Below are positions 8,909-18,617 of a DNA stretch of 64,000 nucleotides, in pieces. Both the position numbers and the translations under genes were made by a program. The notes beneath the pieces were generated by a model that was not told the DNA's origin, did no database searches, and saw nothing but the letters and a program-made list of their open reading frames with translations. The number at the start of each line of letters is the position of its first letter. Position 1 is the first letter of the stretch. Source of the stretch: Streptomyces lavendulae subsp. lavendulae (GTDB lineage Bacteria > Actinomycetota > Actinomycetes > Streptomycetales > Streptomycetaceae). The stretch lies in assembly GCF_002803845.1 (NCBI RefSeq), contig NZ_CP024985.1, forward strand, positions 3,534,001 through 3,598,000, given 5' to 3'.

Positions 8909-9054
8909 GTCGCGTCCGTTCACTCCGGGAGGTGAAGGGGCGGACGGAAGAACCTTTCATCGGACGAGCGGCACCACGTACGGCGGTACGGTGACCGGCG
9001 TCGCTTGAACCGGAGCGCCGTCCGCACCCACACTGAGAGAAGGAGGTGCTTTCC

Positions 9055-9660
9055 ATGTCCGCTCTCGCCCACGAGGCGCCGTGCGACCCAGGTCTCGACG
9101 AGGTCCTCTGGCAGGCCTGGAAGGCGATGGACCTTCCGGAGGGCTACCGGGCCGAGATCATCGAAGGGTCCATCGAGGTGTCTCCCACCGGCCGCCGCCG
9201 TCACACCGTCCTGACCAACCGTCTGCGCAGGGCCCTGGAGGCCCATCTCGCGAACGGTGATCTGCAGGCCTTCCAGGACGGCAACCTCATTCACGGCAGG
9301 AAGATCTGCATTCCCGACCTCTTCGTGGGACCCGAGGACCTGGACGAGATCCCGGACGAGGAGGGACTCGGCGTGGACGCCACCCGTGTCGCCCTCGTCG
9401 CCGAGGTCGTCTCCCCCGGCAAGGAGGCCCACCGCCGGGACCACATCCGCAAGCGCCGCTGGTACGCCCAGGCCGGGATCCCCGTCTACCTCGTCATCGA
9501 CGACTTCGACGACCAGGGCACGGTGACCGTGTTCAGCGGGCCGGACCCGGAGAGGGCCACGTACGCCACGAAGACCACCGTCGCGTACGGGACCCCCGTC
9601 GTCGTCCCCGACGGGCCGGCCAAGGGGCTGGAGATCACCGAGACCCTGACGCGCCCCTAG
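9055..9660 (+). CDS. Uma2 family (DUF820) putative nuclease
   Basis: A 201-residue Uma2 family member with the PD-(D/E)XK-like restriction endonuclease fold. Seen: YRAEIIEGSIEVSPTGRRRH at about 27-46, PDLFV at about 88-92, then VALVAEVVSPGKEAHRRDHIRKRRWYAQAGIPVYLVID, which contains the conserved E-V-x-S-P and the downstream Lys/Arg helix. ATG 9055 follows AGGAGGTGC. Streptomyces genomes carry many Uma2 copies of unknown role. This one stands alone between the sdh terminator and a decayed gene. The family fold is well supported; nuclease activity is inferred. Confidence 0.88.
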   Translation: MSALAHEAPCDPGLDEVLWQAWKAMDLPEGYRAEIIEGSIEVSPTGRRRHTVLTNRLRRALEAHLANGDLQAFQDGNLIHGRKICIPDLFVGPEDLDEIPDEEGLGVDATRVALVAEVVSPGKEAHRRDHIRKRRWYAQAGIPVYLVIDDFDDQGTVTVFSGPDPERATYATKTTVAYGTPVVVPDGPAKGLEITETLTRP

Positions 9661-9742
9661 ACGAGGTCCCAGGGACCGCTCAGGGGCGGGTCAGGGGTGG
9701 GCCCCATGGTTCGGCGATCTCCTTCGGCGCACAGTGGTGGGC

Positions 9743-10033
9743 ATGACGAACCCCATGAACTCCCGCCCCGCGCAGCCCGTTGGACCGGACTCGCCGGCGC
9801 CGGAACGCGGCCGTCCGCGGTGGGCTCCGCCCTGCACGGCCCCGCGCCGGTCGACCGTCAGGCCCTGGCGCGGCTGATGGCGCCGGACGACCGGCTCCAA
9901 GGCCGGGGGCGTCAACGGCCTGTTCGGCACCCAGGACGGCAAGCGCGTCCTGGTCTACTCGTACACGGCGGTCGGCGACGACGCGGACAGGCAGCGCCGG
10001 CGGGCCGAGGACTTCGTCGAAGCCGCGTTCTGA
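9743..10033 (+). pseudogene. Decayed open reading frame (frame-shifted remnant)
   Basis: The reading frame from ATG 9743 meets a TGA after about 44 codons, yet the downstream part of the same frame (from 9911: VNGLFGTQDGKRVLVYSYTA through AEDFVEAAF) has the near-total G/C third positions of a real Streptomyces gene. The middle piece (about 9830-9900) looks coding only in another frame (GPAPVDRQALARLMAPDDRL). A single gene broken by at least two frameshifts explains this. I do not recognise the parent; the tail loosely resembles small antibiotic-monooxygenase-like proteins, which is a guess. Confidence 0.5.
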
Positions 10034-10063
10034 CCGCCGGCGCGGGCCACCTGCCCGCCCCGG

Positions 10064-12469
<2,406 letters not shown>

Positions 12470-12483
12470 CGTGTGGTGTCTCC

Positions 12484-12518
12484 CTCTGGCTCTGGCTCTG
12501 GCTCTGGCTCTAGCTCTT
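12484..12518. repeat. CTCTGG hexanucleotide tandem repeat
   Basis: Four perfect CTCTGG units (12484-12507) and a fifth, CTCTAG, plus a partial copy. The array overlaps the last codon and TAG stop of the VOC gene on the minus strand and fills the gap before the UvrA-like gene. Unit-number change would alter the gap and, because the stop lies in the array, the C-terminal residue context. Confidence 0.85.
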
Positions 12519-12926
12519 GCGGGGCTGGGTGAAGCGGAGCATGTTGCCCGCCGGGTCGCGGAAGGCGCAGTCGCGGACGCCGTACGGCTGGTCGATCGGC
12601 TCCTGGAGCACGTCCGCGCCGGCCGCCCGGAGGCGTTCGAAGGTGGCGTCGACGTCGTCGGTGGAGAAGATCACGCCGCGCAGCAGGCCCTTGGCCAGCA
12701 GTTCCGCCATGGCCTGCCGGTCGGCGGGCGAGGCGCCGGGGTCGGCGAGCGGGGGTTCGAGGACGATCTCCACGTCGGGCTGCTCGGGGGACCCGACGGT
12801 CACCCAGCGCATCCCCTCGAACCCGACGTCGTTACGGACCTCCAGGCCCAGGACGTCGCGGTAGAAGGCGAGCGCCTTGTCGTGGTCGTCGACGGCGATG
12901 AAGCACTGCGAAAGGTTGATGGTCAT
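12510..12926 (-). CDS. VOC (glyoxalase/bleomycin-resistance) family protein
   Basis: A 138-residue vicinal-oxygen-chelate protein with two beta-alpha-beta-beta-beta halves. The start CFIAVDDHDKALAFYRDVLG is typical, as is the end YGVRDCAFRDPAGNMLRFTQP, where GVRDCAFRDPAGN is the second-half metal/substrate strand. The metal-ligand His of active glyoxalases is not obvious in the first strand, so the reaction is unknown. It lies 10 bases from the divergent-looking but same-strand AraC gene (12936-13367) and probably forms one unit with it. Its stop codon is inside the CTCTGG array. Confidence 0.87.
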   Translation of the reverse strand: MTINLSQCFIAVDDHDKALAFYRDVLGLEVRNDVGFEGMRWVTVGSPEQPDVEIVLEPPLADPGASPADRQAMAELLAKGLLRGVIFSTDDVDATFERLRAAGADVLQEPIDQPYGVRDCAFRDPAGNMLRFTQPRKS

Positions 12927-12935
12927 GCCTCGACG

Positions 12936-13367
12936 CTACGAGGGGGCGGCCGATTTCGCTTCTCCGTTCCTGACCGGTCGCGTGGAGACCTTCGCGACGC
13001 AGGCCGGGACCGCGGCGCCGTCCTCGTGGGAGCGGGCCCGGTAGGCGCTGGGGCTCTCGCCGACGAGTTCGCTGAAGCGGGAGCTGAACGACCCGAGCGA
13101 GGTGCAGCCGACCGCGAAGCAGACGTCCGTCACGCTCATGTCGCCGCGGCGCAGCAGGGCCTTGGCCCGCTCGACGCGGCGGGTCATCAGGTAGCTGTAG
13201 GGGGTCTCCCCGTAGGCGGCGCGGAAGCTGCGGGAGAAGTGCCCGGGTGACATGAGGGCGACCTTGGCCAGTGCCGGGACGTCGAGCGGCTGCGCGTAGT
13301 CGCGGTCCATCGCGTCCCGGGCGCGGCGCAGACGGACCAGGTCCTCCAGGTTCATGCCTTCCAGCAT
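12936..13367 (-). CDS. AraC family transcriptional regulator (DNA-binding domain only)
   Basis: A 143-residue protein consisting of the double helix-turn-helix of AraC regulators and a short tail. The first HTH (PLDVPALAKVALMSPGHFSRSFRAAYG) and the second (MSVTDVCFAVGCTSLGSFSSRFSELVGESPSAYR) are both intact. There is no N-terminal sensing domain, so the ligand is unknown. It precedes the VOC gene on the same strand with a 9-base gap, which suggests a two-gene unit. The start is ATG 13367 or ATG 13355 (MNLEDL); neither has a good ribosome site. Confidence 0.88.
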   Translation of the reverse strand: MLEGMNLEDLVRLRRARDAMDRDYAQPLDVPALAKVALMSPGHFSRSFRAAYGETPYSYLMTRRVERAKALLRRGDMSVTDVCFAVGCTSLGSFSSRFSELVGESPSAYRARSHEDGAAVPACVAKVSTRPVRNGEAKSAAPS

Positions 13368-13406
13368 CGCACGGGGACCGCCGCGGGAGCCGGGGAAAAG
13401 GAAGGC

Positions 13407-13464
13407 TTGAACCTGTTCAAAAAGAGGGCTAGAGTCAGCGACGTCAGCAGTTGAACACGTTCAA
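13407..13464 (+). promoter_or_regulatory. Promoter flanked by two identical-arm palindromic operators (TTGAAC-N2-GTTCAA)
   Basis: Two perfect palindromes, TTGAACCTGTTCAA (13407-13420) and TTGAACACGTTCAA (13451-13464), have the same 6-base arms with a 2-base centre and start 44 bases apart. The first contains the -35 box TTGAAC; 17 bases later is TAGAGT (13430-13435) as the -10 box. The second palindrome would overlap about +10 to +23. This is the layout of an operator pair repressing the following operon, whose third gene is a TetR regulator. Binding by that TetR is inferred. Confidence 0.8.
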
Positions 13465-13479
13465 AGGGGGCTGAGGGCA

Positions 13480-13884
13480 ATGGACCTCACCGTGGTCGCG
13501 TACGTCATCTACCTGGTCATCAGCATCGGACTCACCGTCTGGGTGGCCCGTACGCTCAGCCGCAACGGCCGCGTCTTCATCGGCGACGTGCTGCAGGGCA
13601 ACGAGAAGCTCGCGGACGCCGTCAACCACCTCCTGGTGGTCGGGTTCTACCTCGTGAACATCGGCTTCGTGACCCTCTACCTGCGCTCGGGGGAGACGAT
13701 CCTCGACGCCCGCGGCCTCTTCGAGGCGCTGTCGGTGAAGATCGGCGTCGTCCTGCTCCTCCTCGGCGTCATGCACCTGGGCAACGTGTGGGTGCTCAAC
13801 AAGATGCGCCGCCGCGGGATCATGGAGCGCCGCCAGACCCCGCCGGTCGTCCCGCAGGCCTGGACCACTCCGGCCGGGGCCTGA
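13480..13884 (+). CDS. Three-helix membrane protein of unknown function
   Basis: A 134-residue protein with three hydrophobic helices: 6-24 (VAYVIYLVISIGLTVWVA), about 48-66 (LLVVGFYLVNIGFVTLYL) and about 85-106 (VKIGVVLLLLGVMHLGNVWVL). A cytoplasmic, basic tail ending in Pro-rich residues follows. The RNGRVFIGDVLQGNEKLADAVNHLL segment between helices 1 and 2 suggests a conserved loop. It is the first gene behind the paired operators and is followed within 3 bases by the DCC-family gene. I do not recognise a named function. Confidence 0.8.
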   Translation: MDLTVVAYVIYLVISIGLTVWVARTLSRNGRVFIGDVLQGNEKLADAVNHLLVVGFYLVNIGFVTLYLRSGETILDARGLFEALSVKIGVVLLLLGVMHLGNVWVLNKMRRRGIMERRQTPPVVPQAWTTPAGA

Positions 13885-13887
13885 CCG

Positions 13888-14316
13888 GTGGCGCGGACCG
13901 TACGGGGCCGCATGCGCCACCTGACCGTCCTCTACGACGCGGACTGCCCGGTGTGCGTGCACATCCGGCACTGGCTGCTCGGGCAGCGCCACCTCGTACC
14001 GCTCCTGCTCGTGCCCGCCGCGTCCGCCGAGGCGCGGCGGCGGTTCCCCGGGCTCGCACACGCCGAGACCCTGCGGGAGATCACCGTGATCGGGGACCAG
14101 GGACAGGTGTGGACCGGGACGGACGCCTTCATCGTGTGCCTGTGGGCGCTGGCCGAACACCGGCCGAAGGCGAACTGGCTGGCGACCCCGGCCGGCCGGC
14201 CCTTCGCCAAGGCCGCCATGTACACGGCCGCCGCCATCCGGCACGCGGTGCGCAGCGATTCCGGGGCGGAGCCCGGAGCACCGGCCTGTGACGAGCAGTG
14301 CTCCGTACCCCGATAA
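13888..14316 (+). CDS. DCC family thiol-disulfide oxidoreductase-like protein (DUF393)
   Basis: A 142-residue protein with the family-defining DxxCPVC near the N-terminus (LYDADCPVCVHIRHWLLG), a thioredoxin-like CxxC. DQGQVWTGTDAFIVCLWAL matches the conserved second half. GTG 13888 lies 3 bases after the preceding stop; ATG 13912 (MRHLTVLYDAD) is an alternative start that keeps the whole domain. As the middle gene of the membrane protein / DCC / TetR unit, it is probably repressed by that TetR. The redox partner is unknown. Confidence 0.85.
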   Translation: MARTVRGRMRHLTVLYDADCPVCVHIRHWLLGQRHLVPLLLVPAASAEARRRFPGLAHAETLREITVIGDQGQVWTGTDAFIVCLWALAEHRPKANWLATPAGRPFAKAAMYTAAAIRHAVRSDSGAEPGAPACDEQCSVPR

Positions 14317-14327
14317 GGTCGGACACC

Positions 14328-15059
14328 GTGACAGATCAGAAGGCGCCCAAGAGCGAGCAGACCCGCACGCTCATCCTCGAAACCGCATTGAGGCTCTTCC
14401 AGGAGCGCGGCTTCGACAAGACGACCATGCGGGGCATCGCCAAGGAGGCGGGGGTCTCGGTCGGCAACGCGTACTACTACTTCGAGTCGAAGGAACACCT
14501 GGTCCAGGGCTTCTACGACCGGATCGGCGCCGCGCACCAGAAGGCGGTCCGGCCGATCCTGGACCAGGAGACCGATCTCCAGAAGCGGCTCGCGGGGGTC
14601 CTGACGAGCTGGCTGGACATCGCGGCGCCGTACCACGAGTTCGCTTCGCAGTTCTTCAAGAACGCGGCGGACCCGGAGAGCCCGCTCAGCCCCTTCTCCC
14701 CCGAGTCGGAGCCGGCCCGCAAGGCCGCGATCGACATGCACCGCGAGGTGCTGGCCGGGGCGAAGACCAAGGTGCCGGCCGAACTGGCCGACGTCCTGCC
14801 CGAGCTGATGTGGCTCTCGCAGATGGGCCTGGTCCTGTACTGGGTCTTCGACCGCTCCCCCGACAGCGAGAAGACGCGGCGGCTGGCCGAGCGCGGCGCG
14901 CAGCTGACGACGCGGGGCATCGTCCTGGCCCGCTTCCGTGTGCTGCGGCCGCTGGTGCGGGAGGTGCACGAGCTGTTCGCGGACTTCCTGCCGGGCATGG
15001 CCCAGACGGCGGTCTCGCGCGGCAAGCGGGCCTCGGACCCGCACCCCGGCGAGGAGTGA
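14328..15059 (+). CDS. TetR family transcriptional repressor
   Basis: A 243-residue regulator. The N-terminal HTH is clear: residues 14-53 include TLILETALRLFQERGFDKTT, then MRGIAKEAGVSVGNAYYYF. A C-terminal all-helical ligand domain follows. The start is GTG 14328 (VTDQKAPKSEQ) with AAGG upstream; a GTG at 14298 would overlap the DCC stop. It is the last gene of the operon behind the TTGAAC-N2-GTTCAA pair, so autoregulation is likely. Family assignment is firm; ligand and operator assignment are inferred. Confidence 0.92.
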   Translation: MTDQKAPKSEQTRTLILETALRLFQERGFDKTTMRGIAKEAGVSVGNAYYYFESKEHLVQGFYDRIGAAHQKAVRPILDQETDLQKRLAGVLTSWLDIAAPYHEFASQFFKNAADPESPLSPFSPESEPARKAAIDMHREVLAGAKTKVPAELADVLPELMWLSQMGLVLYWVFDRSPDSEKTRRLAERGAQLTTRGIVLARFRVLRPLVREVHELFADFLPGMAQTAVSRGKRASDPHPGEE

Positions 15060-15101
15060 GGGTCCCAGGCCCGCTTCCCGCTCCCCGCAGGCACCCAGGA
15101 C

Positions 15102-16340
15102 TCAGGCACCCAGGACCAGCAGGGCGGCGACGGCCGGCCCGAAGGCGCCGCCCAGCTGGTAGCAGAGGGTGAACAGACCGATGGCGGACGGGCGCTGGGC
15201 CGGGTCGGGGGCGGCGGCCACCGCGTGGGTGGACAGGACGGCGTTGGCGGCGCTGGCGGTGAAGACCCCCACCGCGGTGGCGACCAGCAGCAGCGGGCCC
15301 GAGGTGGCGAAGATCCCGGCGAGGGCGGCCAGGGCCCCGAGGGAGACGAGCACCGTACGGACGGCCGCGCGGCTCATGCGGGCCGAGGCGGCGGCGAGCA
15401 GCCAGGACAGCGCCGATCCGGTGAGCAGGGCGACCAGCTGTCCGGTCCCGGCGGAGGCGGTGTCCCAGCCGGCGCGGTCGGCGAGCAGCCGGGGCACCGA
15501 GAAGAGCAGGGTGAAGTAGGACGCCGACAGGGCGAGCGCCAGCAGGGCCGAGACCACGAAGACGGGCCGGCGCAGCAGGGCGGCGGGCACGAACCCCTCG
15601 GGGCGGCGGCGGACGTGCAGGGCGAGCAGCGCGGCGGCGACGAGGGCCCCGCCGAGGGCGGCGAGCGGCGCGGTCGGCAGCAGGACCAGGGCGGTGGCGA
15701 GTGCGGTCAGCAGGGCGGCGCCCCGGCCGTCGAAGCGGCCGGGCACGGGCGGGTTCGCCGCCCCGGCGCGGCGGCCGACGGCGGGTACCGCGAGCAGCGA
15801 GAGCGCCGAGACGGTGAGGGCGATCCGCCAGGACGCCCCGTCCGCGAGGGCCTTGCCGAGCAGCGGCCCGGCGGCGCCGAGCATCCCGAACCCGGCGCTG
15901 ATGACGCCCATCCGGCGGGCGGTGCCGGCCAGGCTGATCGCCGCGGCCACCAGCCCGGCGCCGCCGGCGGCCTGGGCGCAGCGGCCGAGCAGCGTGAGCG
16001 CGAGCCACGGGGAGACGGCGACCAGCAGGGTGCCGGCCAGGACGAGCAGGGTGGACAGTCGCAGCACCGCGGGCAGGCCCCGGCGGCGCAGCAGCCCGGC
16101 GAGCAGCGGGGTGCCGACGGCCATGGCCCAGCCGAAGGCGGTGAGCAGCCAGGCGGCACCGCCCGTGGAAACGCCCAGGGAGCGGGCCATGTCCGGGAGG
16201 ATCAGTACCGGCGCGTTGGCCCCGGCGGCGATGGGGGTGGCCAGCAGGGCGAGCCACAGGACGGGGACGGGCGCCCCGGCGGGTGCGGCGGCGGCCGTCC
16301 CGGAAGCCTTCACGGTGGTGGTGCCGGTGGTGACCGTCAT
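15102..16340 (-). CDS. MFS drug/metabolite efflux transporter
   Basis: A 412-residue protein with about 12 hydrophobic helices, of the DHA1 (Bcr/Ara-like) type. Seen: an N-terminal helix after APVPVLWLALLATPIAAGAN, motif A-like LLRRRGLPAVLR between helices 2 and 3, and GRRAGAANPPVPGRFDGRG as the central loop. ATG 16340 follows AAGGGGAG. It is divergent from a MarR gene, and the gap contains four TCAAC(G/C)TTGA-like boxes. It is therefore very likely repressed by that MarR and induced by its ligand. The substrate is unknown. Confidence 0.9.
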   Translation of the reverse strand: MTVTTGTTTVKASGTAAAAPAGAPVPVLWLALLATPIAAGANAPVLILPDMARSLGVSTGGAAWLLTAFGWAMAVGTPLLAGLLRRRGLPAVLRLSTLLVLAGTLLVAVSPWLALTLLGRCAQAAGGAGLVAAAISLAGTARRMGVISAGFGMLGAAGPLLGKALADGASWRIALTVSALSLLAVPAVGRRAGAANPPVPGRFDGRGAALLTALATALVLLPTAPLAALGGALVAAALLALHVRRRPEGFVPAALLRRPVFVVSALLALALSASYFTLLFSVPRLLADRAGWDTASAGTGQLVALLTGSALSWLLAAASARMSRAAVRTVLVSLGALAALAGIFATSGPLLLVATAVGVFTASAANAVLSTHAVAAAPDPAQRPSAIGLFTLCYQLGGAFGPAVAALLVLGA

Positions 16341-16364
16341 GGATGACCCACTCCCCTTCACATC

Positions 16365-16443
16365 TCAACCTTGACAATCTCAACGTTGAAATAAAAACAG
16401 AGAGACTGCCTCAACGTCAAGTGTCTTAACGTTGAGGTAATCT
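16365..16443. promoter_or_regulatory. Divergent MFS/MarR control region with four TCAACSTTGA-like boxes
   Basis: Four 10-base palindrome-like boxes are present: TCAACCTTGA (16365-16374), TCAACGTTGA (16380-16389), TCAACGTCAA (16411-16420) and TTAACGTTGA (16426-16435). They form two pairs, each with exactly 15-base spacing. The third box on the minus strand reads TTGACG and would be the -35 box of the MFS promoter, with an A/T-rich -10 box 17 bases on. On the plus strand TAATCT (16438-16443) lies 6 bases before the marR ATG, the spacing of a leaderless transcript. MarR binding is inferred. Confidence 0.8.
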
Positions 16444-16449
16444 GTGGGC

Positions 16450-16977
16450 ATGGAGAAGGACACGGTGGCCACGTTCATCGGCCAGTGGCAGACGGAGCGG
16501 CCCGACCTCGCGGAGGAGCTCTGGCCCGTAGAGGTGCTCGCCCGCATCCAGCGGATGACCCGGATCATCGACAAGCAGCTGAAGGCCTTCATGGCCGGAC
16601 ACGGCCTGGAGGTGGGCGAGTTCGACGTGCTCGCCAGCCTGCGCCGCTCGGGCCCGCCGTACGCGCTGACCGCCGGCGCGCTGGTACCGGCCGCGATGGT
16701 GACCTCGGGCGCGATCACCAACCGGATCGACCGGCTGGAGGCCAAGGGCCTGGTCGAGCGGGTCCGTGACGACGTGGACCGCCGCTCGGTGCGGATCCGG
16801 CTGACCGAGCCGGGCCGCGCGCTCTGCGAGAGCGTGATGGAGGGGCACCTCAAGCACTACGCGGAGCTGCTCGCCCCCCTGGACCGGGCCACGTCGAGCG
16901 CGGTCGCCGAGGCCCTGCAGACCCTCCTGCTGGCGCACGGGGACACCGCCGCCGACCCGGCGCCTACATCCAGTTGA
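16450..16977 (+). CDS. MarR family transcriptional regulator
   Basis: A 175-residue winged-helix regulator. The centre shows the MarR fold: GLEVGEFDVLASLRRSGPPYALTAGAL, then MVTSGAITNRIDRLEAKGLV and the wing ERVRDDVDRRSVRIRLTEPGR with the signature DxRSxxxxLT. I chose ATG 16450 because TAATCT sits exactly 6 bases upstream, as in leaderless Streptomyces genes. GTG 16444 with GAGG upstream is the alternative. It is divergent from an MFS pump it probably represses. Its end overlaps the convergent substrate-binding protein gene by 14 bases. Confidence 0.93.
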   Translation: MEKDTVATFIGQWQTERPDLAEELWPVEVLARIQRMTRIIDKQLKAFMAGHGLEVGEFDVLASLRRSGPPYALTAGALVPAAMVTSGAITNRIDRLEAKGLVERVRDDVDRRSVRIRLTEPGRALCESVMEGHLKHYAELLAPLDRATSSAVAEALQTLLLAHGDTAADPAPTSS

Positions 16978-18520
16978 GCTCCCACAGGCGCCACACGCCC
17001 GTGCCGTCGGAGAGGTACTGCGCGCCGGTGACGGCCTCGCGGGACATGACGTAGTCCTTCTTCTGCCAGATCGGCAGCATCGGGACCTGCTGGGAGACCA
17101 GCCGCTGGAGCTCCCGGAAGTCGCCGGCCGCCCCGCCGCGGTCCGAGAAGGACTGGGTGCGGGTGATCAGTTCGTCCACGGCCTTGTCGGAGAAGCCGTT
17201 GTTCATGCTGGAGCCCGCGCCGACCAGCGGCGCGAGGAAGTTGTCCGCGTCCGGGAAGTCGGCGATCCAGCCGATCGTGTAGGCGTCGAACTGCCCGGCC
17301 GCGTAGGCCTTCTGGAAGTCCCCCCAGACCTCGACCGGCTTGATCTTCACCTGGAACAGGTTCGTCGACTCCAGCTGCCGCTTGATCTCCTCGGCCTCGG
17401 CGAGGTTCACGCCGCGCGCGTTGACGCCGAGGGTCAGCGGGACGGGGGCGGTGATCAGGGCGTCCTTGAGGATCTTGCGGGCGGTCAGGCCGTTCGGCGC
17501 GGGATAGGCGTCGAAGAAGGGCGTGCCGTGCGCGGCGATGCCCGCCGGGACCAGCGAGTACAGCGGGGTGACGGTGCCCTTGTGGATGTCCCCGGCGATC
17601 TTCGAGCGGTCCAGCACCGCGGCCACCGCCTGCCGGACGGCGGGCTTCGCGGCGCCCGAGCCGGGGCGCACGTTGAAGACGATGCTCCGGGTCTCGGTAC
17701 CGCCGGAGGCCTGGTACCGGGTGTCCTTCATACCGGGGTTGAGACCGGCGAGGACGGCGGGCGGCATGTCCCGGTGCGCCACCTCGACCTGGTGGTCCCG
17801 CCAGGCCGCGTCGAGCTGGGCGGAGTCCTTGTAGTAGCGGACGGCGACGCTCGCCCGGGCCGGCCTGCCCTGGCCCCGGTAGGCGGGATTGGGCCTGAGG
17901 TCGACGCTCGTGCCCGCCTTGTACGCGACCAGGGTGTACGGGCCGCAGCCGTCGGCCTTGCCGTCCTTGCGGAGCTCCTTGGCCGGGTAGGTGTCCTTGT
18001 CGACGATCGAGGCGGCGCCCGTCGCGATCTTGAAGGGGAAGGTGGCGTCGCGGGCCGAGAGGTTGAAGGTGACGGTGCGGCCGTCGGCCTTGACCGATTC
18101 CAGGGTGTTGAAGAGCGGGGCCGGGCCCTGGTCCGAGTTGATCTGCTTGATGCGGTCGAACGAGAACTTCACGTCGGCCGCGGTGACCGCACGGCCGCTC
18201 GGGAAGGTCAGGTCGGGGCGCAGCTCGCACTGGTACGTCATCAGCTTCTGACCGATGAACCGGCAGGCGGACGCGGCGTCCGGGACGGGGGTGTCGGAGC
18301 CCGGCCCGATGGTCAGGAGCGACTGGTAGACGTTGCTGAACAGGGCCCAGGAACCGGCGTCGTAGGCCCCGGCGGGGTCGAGGGCGGAGACCACGTCGGT
18401 GGTCCCGACCCGGATCGAGCCCCGGCCGTCGTCACCCTCGGGCAGCAGCTGCCAGGCGCCGACGCCCGCGGTCGCGAGGACCAGCCCGGCCGCAATGACC
18501 TTCGCGCGGACAGACCGCAT
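16964..18520 (-). CDS. Orphan peptide/oligopeptide ABC-type substrate-binding protein (SBP family 5)
   Basis: A 518-residue extracytoplasmic solute-binding protein. An N-terminal hydrophobic segment (VIAAGLVLATAGVGAWQLL) acts as signal or anchor. Unlike most Gram-positive binding proteins, I see no lipobox Cys. The family-5 signature is intact: SGRAVTAADVKFSFDRI, the GTETRSIVFNVRPG-type hinge, and QFDAYTIGWIADFPDADNFLAP. No permease or ATPase genes are adjacent, so any transporter partner is elsewhere. ATG 18520. Peptide or nickel-like substrates are typical of the family; specificity cannot be read. Confidence 0.9.
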   Translation of the reverse strand: MRSVRAKVIAAGLVLATAGVGAWQLLPEGDDGRGSIRVGTTDVVSALDPAGAYDAGSWALFSNVYQSLLTIGPGSDTPVPDAASACRFIGQKLMTYQCELRPDLTFPSGRAVTAADVKFSFDRIKQINSDQGPAPLFNTLESVKADGRTVTFNLSARDATFPFKIATGAASIVDKDTYPAKELRKDGKADGCGPYTLVAYKAGTSVDLRPNPAYRGQGRPARASVAVRYYKDSAQLDAAWRDHQVEVAHRDMPPAVLAGLNPGMKDTRYQASGGTETRSIVFNVRPGSGAAKPAVRQAVAAVLDRSKIAGDIHKGTVTPLYSLVPAGIAAHGTPFFDAYPAPNGLTARKILKDALITAPVPLTLGVNARGVNLAEAEEIKRQLESTNLFQVKIKPVEVWGDFQKAYAAGQFDAYTIGWIADFPDADNFLAPLVGAGSSMNNGFSDKAVDELITRTQSFSDRGGAAGDFRELQRLVSQQVPMLPIWQKKDYVMSREAVTGAQYLSDGTGVWRLWELNWM

Positions 18521-18617
18521 CCCTGAACCCCGTCATCCGAACCCGGTATCCGACTATCGGACATCCCATCACGGAAAATCGGCCACGGGAAGGTCCACGA
18601 TGCCCGGTCGGGCCTGG

